From Solimonas sp. (GTDB lineage: Bacteria > Pseudomonadota > Gammaproteobacteria > Nevskiales > Nevskiaceae): a stretch of DNA of 64,000 nucleotides. Each line of letters starts with the position of its first letter. The first letter of the stretch is position 1. Made by a program: the position numbers and the translations under genes. The notes beneath the pieces are model-generated. The model was not told the origin of the DNA, did no database searches, and saw only the letters and a list, made by a program, of their open reading frames with translations. Positions 14,297-23,200 of the stretch are shown here, in pieces. The DNA is taken from NCBI GenBank assembly GCA_030149365.1, contig JASBRP010000051.1, positions 62,001-126,000 of the forward strand, in the 5' to 3' direction.

Positions 14297-17200
14297 ATGC
14301 CGGATTTCGGAGGGTCCGGCGAGCGGCAGTTCCGGCCAGGCTGATCAATGCAACAGCATGAATGCCCAAATTGCCCCTCACCATCCTGGAGATCGACTGA
14401 GCTGCGAGCCGTTCATCCTCCGTCCAGACCGCTACCGGCCGACGCAACGCCGTCATGAGCAAGTCCGGCGAAGGCAGTTCATCAGAGCTTAGATTGATGC
14501 TCTTCGCTGTTCGTAGTCGCTTCAGTTGAACTGGGGACGGCGAGACGCGCATCCAGTTTCTACCGATCGAGTCTGTAAAATGAGGGGCCAGTGCCCCCAG
14601 ATTCCTTACTGAAGCTGACGGTAGTACGGCCACTTGAAAGCGCTGTCCTACATCGCTAATGGCACGCAGTGCGGCCGCTGCCTGCTCATGACCGAGCCGA
14701 CATGACCTTCTGGCCAGGGCCGGAGCCACGCCGAGATGTAAAGAGACGAAGAACTTCAGTATGGCGTGCGTCCCCTCCAGTGCGCGGCCATCTTTCACAC
14801 TCAATGCCCAATCACTGATTTCCTGTTTGGATGCCGAATCTGCCCTGCCAGGAGTCGGATTCGTCACAGGTCCATTTCGACTTGCGCCCTTACGAATGGC
14901 CGCCGGCGTTCGTCCCGTCAGCATCGAAATTTGCCTGGAAGTCAGGTTTACAGACTCAGACCTGACCACGAGGTGCTGCAGATGCCAATAGTGGAGGAAC
15001 GAAGTCGTGTGCTCGGCATGACCCCATCCCCTGGCCGCCTTCAGCATCGCTTTCATCTGGTCCCTAGGGGAGGACTTGGACATCAGGACCTTTAGAATCC
15101 CCGCGCTAATTGCTGAATGCCTCAAGCTATGCAAGCTTGCCTGCTGCTGCCCGCTACAGGTTCGTATAAGGGTCCTGGCAGTGGCCAGTAGCTCACCCAA
15201 CTGATCTGTTGAATCAACCCTGATGAGCGGCCTCAAAGGTTCTTTGTCAGCGTCCTCACACAACTCGTACAGCTCCCCGAGCTCGTCCTCAGGCGAGTTC
15301 CAGAGCGAACAAGGACGCACCGCCGCATCAGTTTTAACCAAACCGAGGTTGGTGTTTCTAATGACGAACACGCGATCTCGGCGGCTGAGGTCCACAACCC
15401 GGCCATGAGTTACCTCACCGATTCGGAGCGCTTCTCGATATTCCAAGCTCAGCATGACTCTCACCTGCCGGCCTTCGATGGTGCTGAGCATTCCATTGTC
15501 GACTAGCATTTCCGCCAGCCCTCGCATAGCAATGTATTCGCCTTCCGTAACGATCTCCGTGCGTACTGGGATCGATACCGCGTCGCCTGACCCTGATAGA
15601 AGCTGTCCGAAGTTGACTTCGGCCAGTATTGACTGGTGATAGCGGTGAAAACGGTACAGGTTACTTGCGACAGTTGCTCTTTGGGCGTGCGGGGATCGCT
15701 CTAGTACTCCAGCATACGCGGCTAATAGCTCAGATCCATCCAGATCAATGATCGATGCATCCCCCAAGCTCTGGATGAGCCTGCGTCCGATGGAGGTAAT
15801 CGCTCCATAGCAGGTCTTCACGCGTGCTGACCGTGGCTTTGCCAAGGCCGACAGGAACGAAGCCAGCATTGCTACTACTTGATCTCCTTCAGGACAGGAA
15901 AGCTGCTTTTTGCACAGTCTTTGGACCTCCTTATAGCGCCAACGAGGAATCGTCTGATCAGCGGCACCCGGCTCAGCCAGCCTCCATAGTGCAATTCGAA
16001 GTTCTTGATATTGGACGTATCGCTTCTCGAAATTTCGAGCAGGCGGCAAGTTAACGACGAAACCCTCCTCCGACGGCGCATACTTCGGACCATCCGAGCG
16101 TCGTCTCGCCCCGATTCCACCCCGTACCCAATCATCAGTTCGCTGGAGGTCTAGCGTTCCAGGATCCTGTCGATCAATCGCACTCCACAGCACTCCAGGA
16201 TGAGTGATCCGACTGGCTTGCTGAGCTATATCGAGAAGGGCAACCCACGGAGAAGAGCCAATGCCGGCGCAGCGAGTTTTGAGTATTACGGAGAGCCGCT
16301 TTCCCATGTCCTTGAGTTTAGGTGGCTTCTGCCCAATCAGAGAGAGGGCCAACAAGTAGGCCTCTCGGCCCAACTGTATAGATCGGCGTCGGCCATCTGA
16401 ACCGATGGCACCCAGGTCGGGGAGAACATCAGCGCCCAAGTCGATATCAGTCAATCCCAGATGCACGCAGTCCGGATGATTGGCGATATGCCCCTCTGAG
16501 ATTGCCTGCAGACAACTTCTTAGCTGGTGCTGATTGAGGATCCAGCAATCAGCGATCAGGAAGCCAGCCAACCGTGCCCAACGATCAGTGAGCCCGCATT
16601 TCCCCGTTGTTGTAGCTGGGTCCACCAAGGAATTCCTCAGCTCTTCGAGCGCCTGAGCAGCCTGCACATGCGAGGCCAATATTGGGGGGAGTTCCGGGAC
16701 GGTGAAGAACACCAGCGGCAGCATCGCGCCATTCCAACCGTAGCTCTTTCGAAGGTTTACAAGTCTCGCTCGCAAGCTCCTTAACGCAGCGGCGGCCCTA
16801 CTGATGTCCGTGAATGTCGCTGCCGCTTCTACCTGCCAATGCGATATCTGAGTCTCGGGAATCGTAACGTCTTGAGTCGGTTTATCCTTCTCATACTCGT
16901 GCGAGACCGTTTGGAGTTGTCTTCTCACCCAGGCCTCATGCTCTCCTCTTTGCTCCGGAGTAAATCGAAAGTTGCGAATCTTGTGGTTAACCCGCCACTG
17001 CTGCTCTATACCTTTATAGATCTTTTTGGACTTCCTGCCGAAGTCCTCCACTCGCAGCGGCACAGGCCACATGGCCCCCTTATACCTGCGGAGCGACGCT
17101 GGCAGCATCCAACCGTCTTCCGTGAGAATTGACTCCAGCACTGGAGCCAAGATTCGCCGCTTATCGACGACACTTTCCAACGATCGCCTATCGAAAGGAG

Positions 17201-19289
17201 AAAAACCATTCCAGACATGGCCAAGTTGCTCGTAAATGAGTTGTGGAGCGACTTTGTGCCTGGTGAGCATCATACGTAGTCGTGCTCGTGTGAAATTTCT
17301 CGGAAGCCCAATCGAGGCGTTCAAGTCCTGGAGTCCAATCTCCCTTAGGCTGCCATCGTTCTCGAAAAGGACGAAAAAAGCACCCTTCCCCTCATTGGCT
17401 AATATCAGTGCGTGGGTGGATGCGGCTTTCCAATGGCATGCGTTTTTCGCCCGATAGGCCGATAGCCGTCTAATGGCGTCGATGCAAATCGGCGGGACTA
17501 TGCATAGACGAACGTCGACGCCATGTTCATCGCTCTTGTCGTGTAACACTACCCAGCCTCGCTCATCAAACGAGGAGAGGACAGTTTTACCAATGGAAGT
17601 CGTGCCCCTGTGCGCAGTCGCCGCCATCAACATTCTGGCGACATATATCGTCAGCGCATTGTGCTCCACGAGAGGATTTTTCGTGGCAGATGCTTCGTCG
17701 ACCTGAGCCAGGAAAGTAGTTGTCGCTGCCTTTATCCGGGAGTCCGATATTGCAGCGAGCGGAGCGCCGATGGCCACCCCTTCGGGTTCCCCGGGAAATT
17801 CCGGAACAGACAATTCCGATATTCGTTTAATCGCTTTCTTTCGCAGGGTCCAGAGTCGCTCGTAAGACGAGCTGTAGTAGTGGGTGGGGGCTGTGCTCTG
17901 CCCGAATCCTTCGCCCGTGATGGCCATGGCATCACAGGGGTCGTCCGTTTCATCTGTGATGGCCACGGCCAAGGACATCCGAAGGCGCCCCTGAGACGCC
18001 CTGACGACACCGCCCTGCCTTAGACCCTTGAGAATTTCACGCAGTGCGGTCTCGGCGGATCCCCACGACGCCATATCCAGCTCGCAGGACGCAATTGCCT
18101 CAATCAATTCCTGAATTTCATCCGGAAATGCGAACCAGACATGGAAAACCGTTCCTGCTGCTATATCGGCAGGTAGGTTCTCACGAGCATGCTTGTTCCC
18201 AGCTGGCAGGACAGTTTCGACGCCCCACTTTCCCCCGCGACGTCCTATCCACTTAGATGCTCCGAGCGCCAGGGCGTAAAGCTCCAGGTAGATATCGCGC
18301 CAGCCTCGCGTCGTAACAATGGTCAGGACGATGATCAGGGACGCCAGGCATTGGGGGCCGATGTGTCCTGTGCCTGTTAACAAGTACTGTCTGACGCGCG
18401 CTATTACCTCGATCACTTCCTGGGGAAGCAGGCTATTATCCCCCCCGGGATGCAACGCACGCCGCCTTAGCAGGCCGGACCTTGCGGCTTCTCTCCGCTG
18501 GACACCACAGTCCTCTTTGGCAAGCGCCTGAGGTGCCGCATGCGCTGTGACCTGGTAGGTGTCAGAGGAGAAGTAAACCCCTTCCCCCTCGTATATGCCG
18601 GCCTTAAATGATGTCAGTTCGGCATCTTCCGCGACTTTTTGCTCCCAATCACGAGTGAGATCACCGTGCAGGCTGCGCAGAAGTCGCTGTGCGTCCTCCA
18701 GGGAATCCTGTCGGATGTCAAGGAGCCTTGCCGCTGCCTCTAGCGCGCCATGGGCTCGCCTCAGATTGCTGCTATTCGGCAGGCCGAAATACAGCAAAAT
18801 TTTGTCTCGTTCAGCAGTTAGATCAGTGGAGTCATCCCACGTCTTTACGAATTTATGCAGCCTCCATCGATTTGTCGTAGTCGCTGGCCATCTGAGTAGG
18901 GCGTCGGCAACAATGATGGCGCGAAGGCCGTCCCCTCCTAGCGGACCAGTTCTCAGGTGATCCGGCACCAGAATGGCCCAGATGGGATTGTCATGAACGA
19001 TGCCGTTGGATGCACCTTTCAGTTGCTTTGGAGATTCAGCAGGATCCGATCTGCCAGTGATGTAGCGTGCGGCACGGCGAATGTGACCCTTGAGATACAG
19101 GCCATCCGGTAGCGACTCGTCAACTGCGGATAGTCTTTCAGCTACAAATCTCGCCAAGTAATAGAACTGCCCATTTTCGGACATGCTGGGACAAAGACAC
19201 GCTACCTCCCAGGGAGTCGCAAGACTTTGAAAGGTGTTATCTGTTTGTGCAGCCGCGGTTATATCCATACGGCAATGCTCGCGCCGCAT
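14295..19289 (-). CDS. Double-domain giant tyrosine recombinase (1664 aa)
   Basis: A single 1664-aa ORF with two recombinase-like catalytic domains. The first, near residues 560-740, has Arg in TAHRGTT, Lys in HDKSDEHGVDVR, NFTRARL where HxxR is expected (His replaced by Asn) and LGHVWNGFSPFD. The second, near residues 1290-1450, is complete: Arg in EALRIGE, Lys in LVKTDAAVR, HSLRHS and WGHAEHTTSFLHYWH. The order, altered first box and GH-SP-D pattern make the halves correspond to the 859-aa and 996-aa proteins at 9067-3513. The start is uncertain (ATG 19289 or 19268; neither has a good ribosome binding site). The base composition is visibly lower in GC than in the catabolic genes. Confidence 0.8.
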   Translation of the reverse strand: MRREHCRMDITAAAQTDNTFQSLATPWEVACLCPSMSENGQFYYLARFVAERLSAVDESLPDGLYLKGHIRRAARYITGRSDPAESPKQLKGASNGIVHDNPIWAILVPDHLRTGPLGGDGLRAIIVADALLRWPATTTNRWRLHKFVKTWDDSTDLTAERDKILLYFGLPNSSNLRRAHGALEAAARLLDIRQDSLEDAQRLLRSLHGDLTRDWEQKVAEDAELTSFKAGIYEGEGVYFSSDTYQVTAHAAPQALAKEDCGVQRREAARSGLLRRRALHPGGDNSLLPQEVIEVIARVRQYLLTGTGHIGPQCLASLIIVLTIVTTRGWRDIYLELYALALGASKWIGRRGGKWGVETVLPAGNKHARENLPADIAAGTVFHVWFAFPDEIQELIEAIASCELDMASWGSAETALREILKGLRQGGVVRASQGRLRMSLAVAITDETDDPCDAMAITGEGFGQSTAPTHYYSSSYERLWTLRKKAIKRISELSVPEFPGEPEGVAIGAPLAAISDSRIKAATTTFLAQVDEASATKNPLVEHNALTIYVARMLMAATAHRGTTSIGKTVLSSFDERGWVVLHDKSDEHGVDVRLCIVPPICIDAIRRLSAYRAKNACHWKAASTHALILANEGKGAFFVLFENDGSLREIGLQDLNASIGLPRNFTRARLRMMLTRHKVAPQLIYEQLGHVWNGFSPFDRRSLESVVDKRRILAPVLESILTEDGWMLPASLRRYKGAMWPVPLRVEDFGRKSKKIYKGIEQQWRVNHKIRNFRFTPEQRGEHEAWVRRQLQTVSHEYEKDKPTQDVTIPETQISHWQVEAAATFTDISRAAAALRSLRARLVNLRKSYGWNGAMLPLVFFTVPELPPILASHVQAAQALEELRNSLVDPATTTGKCGLTDRWARLAGFLIADCWILNQHQLRSCLQAISEGHIANHPDCVHLGLTDIDLGADVLPDLGAIGSDGRRRSIQLGREAYLLALSLIGQKPPKLKDMGKRLSVILKTRCAGIGSSPWVALLDIAQQASRITHPGVLWSAIDRQDPGTLDLQRTDDWVRGGIGARRRSDGPKYAPSEEGFVVNLPPARNFEKRYVQYQELRIALWRLAEPGAADQTIPRWRYKEVQRLCKKQLSCPEGDQVVAMLASFLSALAKPRSARVKTCYGAITSIGRRLIQSLGDASIIDLDGSELLAAYAGVLERSPHAQRATVASNLYRFHRYHQSILAEVNFGQLLSGSGDAVSIPVRTEIVTEGEYIAMRGLAEMLVDNGMLSTIEGRQVRVMLSLEYREALRIGEVTHGRVVDLSRRDRVFVIRNTNLGLVKTDAAVRPCSLWNSPEDELGELYELCEDADKEPLRPLIRVDSTDQLGELLATARTLIRTCSGQQQASLHSLRHSAISAGILKVLMSKSSPRDQMKAMLKAARGWGHAEHTTSFLHYWHLQHLVVRSESVNLTSRQISMLTGRTPAAIRKGASRNGPVTNPTPGRADSASKQEISDWALSVKDGRALEGTHAILKFFVSLHLGVAPALARRSCRLGHEQAAAALRAISDVGQRFQVAVLPSASVRNLGALAPHFTDSIGRNWMRVSPSPVQLKRLRTAKSINLSSDELPSPDLLMTALRRPVAVWTEDERLAAQSISRMVRGNLGIHAVALISLAGTAARRTLRNPA

Positions 19290-19358
19290 TCCGCCCGTCG
19301 TAAGGGTGCAACGGCGACCGCATTGCAGCCGTTACTGAGCAGTCGTTACCATGGTGAA

Positions 19359-19421
19359 CGTAAATTCACTTTGGCGGCGAGGATTCAGTGGATTCAGCTA
19401 CCTGTTTCCGCCGAATTTACG
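19359..19421. repeat. Bulged inverted repeat upstream of giant recombinase
   Basis: CGTAAATTC (19359-19367) followed shortly by GGCGG is mirrored by CCGCC and GAATTTACG (19413-19421). The two halves lie 70-130 bases upstream of the 1664-aa start. The element could be a promoter operator or a core recombination site for that protein; a repeated GATTCAG lies in the loop. Confidence 0.5.
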
Positions 19422-19801
19422 ATAACCCTCTGGGCCGGCATTTCAGCCTGCGCCGCCGTTGGTACAAGAACGCCTGAAATCAGGGATTGTTGGAGCTGGA
19501 CCTGATACCCCCAACTGGAGCTTGTCGATGATGCCCGGGGAACAGCGGTCGCAGCTTGCCCTGCACAGCGTAAAGAGCGGCGCTAGGAAACCGCGCAATG
19601 ACATCCATTTCCGCGTAGGCGTCCTTCCAAGTTTTCGGCTTCCTCCGTTTCACAATGCAATGGAGTCCTCGCCAAACTCTTTCATTGCCCACTTTGGGCG
19701 CACCAAATCAATAGTTTCCGCGGATTTCACCAGCGCACTGCTGGCCCGGCTGGCGCCCACCCGGTCGCCGCGGCTTCGGCGCTTGACTCAATCCCTACTC
19801 G

Positions 19802-19944
19802 GGGCACAAACCCAGCAATGGGCACAAATGCCCGCCTTGTGCCCGTCCTGTGCCCACGCCTTTTGGGCATCGCCTGCATTGACCCAATCTCTCTGTGCCC
19901 AACCAGCTGACGCCTTCGCTCCTGGCAATAAGAATGGGCACAAA
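19802..19944. promoter_or_regulatory. Cluster of six GGGCACA motifs
   Basis: GGGCACAAA occurs at 19802, 19820 and 19936, and its reverse complement (TTGTGCCC or TGTGCCC) at 19837, 19849 and 19894. Six copies in about 143 bases, in both orientations, are far above chance. They lie in the middle of the 947-base gene-free stretch 19290-20236, between the divergent giant recombinase and helicase-nuclease genes. A cluster of this kind suggests binding sites for a regulator, or arm-type sites for a recombinase. Confidence 0.55.
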
Positions 19945-20236
19945 GATGGTGCCGTACACACAGGTCGAGCATCAGCGACCCTCCGGCATTCTCTTAGAAG
20001 CTTGGCGATCGGTGACGCGGCCCTGCACTCCGCCGGAGTCGCCGCTGTCTCCGGGCGTAAGGTGGCCGACTTGATTCCTAATTGGCCGTCGCCCCCTAAT
20101 AGAAGCACCTGCCACCTCGTCTCCCTTGTAGCCATGCGAAACCGCGGCTCTGAGGCGCAGAAGCCCGAACTCAGATTCATTCGTCAGGTTGCGGGACGTG
20201 ACGAGATTGGGGAAGCATTGCCCTAGGGGGTTTTCA

Positions 20237-23200
20237 ATGTCCGATGACACGCTGCTGCCGGCCGTCAGCGTCGCGCTGCGCGCCGACGCCACCGTCAGCT
20301 TTGCCAGTTACCAAAACTCAATCCCGGTGGTCCACGGGCTGACCGTCCGCAATGGCACGGATTCGCCGCTGCGCGACTTGGCGATCACCCTGTCGGCCGA
20401 GCCCGCCTTCTGCGACCCACTGGAGTTCCGCTTCGACACCCTGGGCGCTGGCGAGGAGCGCCACATCAGTTCGGTGGCGTTGAAGTCGAGGCATACGTTC
20501 CTTGCCGGCCTGACCGACACCGAGCGCGGCCGGCTGAAGGTGCAGGTCACCGCCGCCGGCGCGCCGGCGGCCAGCGCCGAAGAGCCGATCTCGGTCCTGT
20601 CCTACGACGAATGGGGCGGCACCCGGTCCATCCCGGAGCTGCTGGCCGCCTTCTCCCTGCCGAACAACCCCCACGTCGACCGCATCCTGTCGGAGGCCGG
20701 CGCCCTGCTTTCCAAGGGTCGGCAGTCCTATCTCCTGAACGGGTACGGCGCCAAGAGCCGCGAGTCAGTCTGGGCACAGATTTCCGCGGTCTACAGCGCA
20801 ATCGCTGCCAGGGACCTCAAGTACAGCATGCCGCCGGCGAGCTTCGTCGGTAACGGGCAGAAGATCCGCACGCCGGACCGCATCTTCACCGGGGGCATCG
20901 GCACCTGCCTCGACCTGACCATGCTGATGGTGTCCTGCCTCGAGCAGCTGAACCTGAACCCGCTGATCTTGCTGAAGGACGGGCATGCCTGGGTCGGATG
21001 CTGGCTGATCAACACGTCCTTCGCCACCTGCCTGATCGATGACCCGCAGGCCCTGCGCAAGCGCGTCGACAGCGGTGAGCTGGTGATGTTCGAGTCGACC
21101 GTCCTGGCCCACCGGCCGGTACCCTCGCTAAAGGCGGCGCAGGACGCGACCAAGGTATACCTGCTGGAGCAGGCCCACGAGTTCGCCTACGCGATCGACG
21201 TGCGCCGCGCCCGCATGGAACAGATCGAGCCCCTGCCCTCCCGCGACGCGGCGCCGCTCGAATCTCGACAGGAGGATTCGGTCCGGGTAGATATTGACGA
21301 GGCGCCGGACCTGCCGGACCTGGCCGCAGACGTGGTGCAGCTGGACGAGAACGAGCGGGTGGAAACCCCGCTGGGCCGCCTGGCCCGCTGGAAGACGAAG
21401 CTGCTGGACCTGACGCTGCGCAACCGCCTGCTCAACTTCAAGCAGACCAAGGCGACCATCCCCCTGCGCGTCGCCGACGCGGCGCACTTGGAGGACACCC
21501 TCTCGGACAACCGGGAATGGAAGTTCAAGCCGATGCCGCCGATCATGCAGGGCAACGACCCCCGCTCGGCCGCGCTGGCGCAGGCGCGCACCGGCAACGA
21601 CCCGCTGGAGGCCATGGCCAAGGACGCGATGTCCCGCCACGAGCTCCTCGCGGACTTGGACGCGAAAAAGCTCGACGCGGCGCTCTACGAGATTTTCCTG
21701 GCGGTCCGAAATGGATTGGAGGAGACCGGCGCCAACACACTGTTCCTGGCGCTGGGCTTTCTTCGTTGGACTGAGGAAGACAAGGCGAAGAACACCCACC
21801 TAGCGCCCCTGCTGCTGGTGCCGGTGACCTTGCACCGCTCGAGCGTGCGCACAGGCTTCTCGATCCGGCGTCACGACGACGACGCCATCGTGAACCCTAC
21901 CCTGCTCCAGATGATGAAGGAGCGTTTCGGCATTCAGATGCCGAGCATGGACCCGCCGCCCTCCGACGGTAAGGGCGTGGACGTGGCCAAGGTCTGGGCT
22001 GCCTTCCGCGAGGCCGCCAAGGAGATCCAGGGCTGGGAGGTCGTTAACGACGTCTACCTCGGCATCTTCAGCTTCCACAAGTACGTCATGTATGCCGACT
22101 TGGCCCAACGTGCCGAGGAGCTCCGCCGCAATGCGCTGGTCAGCCACCTGATCGACCGGCCCAACGAGGCCTTCAGCGAAGTCGATATCCGCGAGTACCG
22201 GGATATCGACGACACGCACGGGCCCGGCGAACTGCTCACGGTCAGCTCCACCGACGCCTCCCAGCTCAATGCGTTGCGCCGGGCGGCCGACGGCCACAGC
22301 TTCGTGCTCAAGGGTCCGCCCGGTACCGGCAAGAGCCAGACCATCACCAACCTGATCACCGACGCCCTGGGCAAGGGCAAGCGCGTGCTGTTCGTGTCAG
22401 AGAAGATGGCCGCGCTGGAAGTGGTCGAGCGCCGCCTCGATGCCGCAGGCCTGGGGCCCTTCTGCCTCCAGCTGCACTCGGCCAAGGCTGTGAAGACCGA
22501 GGTGCTGGCCAAGCTCAAGAATACCCTCGACGTCGGCAAGACCCATCCGCCGGCGCGCTGGCAACTGGAAATCGAGAACCTGCTGCAGCTCCGCAGCTCC
22601 CTTAACGGGCTGGTGCGCGCGCTGCATAAGGTCCACGGCAACGGGCTGACGGTCCGCGGCGCCATCGACACCGCGATCAAGCACCGGGACTGGCCCGAGC
22701 AATCCATCGGCCTGGCTTCGATCGAGCAGGTCGATGAGAAGGGCCTGACCCAGCTGATGCAGCTCGCCGGCCGCATGCAGTCGGTCGCGCAGCGCCTGGG
22801 CAACGTCGGCCGCCACCCGCTGGGCGCGATCCGCCGGACCGAATACAGCAACGAGTGGGAGCAGGAACTGCTGGCTGCAGCGCAGACCCACCAGACCGTC
22901 GTCCAGCAGCTGCAGCAGCTGTTGCCGAACCTGACCAAGGCGCTGGACCTGCCGCTGGCGCATGCCTCCATGCGGCTGTTTGCCGACATCGAAGCACTGA
23001 GCGACCTGCTGCTGACCGCCAGCCAAGTGCCGCAGGGCCTGTCTGGCCGCGTGCAGGAAACCTCGGTGCGTCGTTGGCTGGAGGTACTGCGCTCCCATGG
23101 CGAGGCCCGGAACACCGCCTGGCAGTCCCTGTCGGACCGCTTTAAGCCGGATGTCTCGCGCCTGCGCGCCCTGGAGCTGCAGGAAGCCTGGACGGTAGCC

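Noticed and set aside
19459..20226. 255-aa plus ORF and 130-aa minus ORF in the gene-free spacer
   Set aside because: Low-complexity, Ser/Ala/Arg-rich, no ribosome binding site; the GGGCACA cluster is a better explanation of this stretch.
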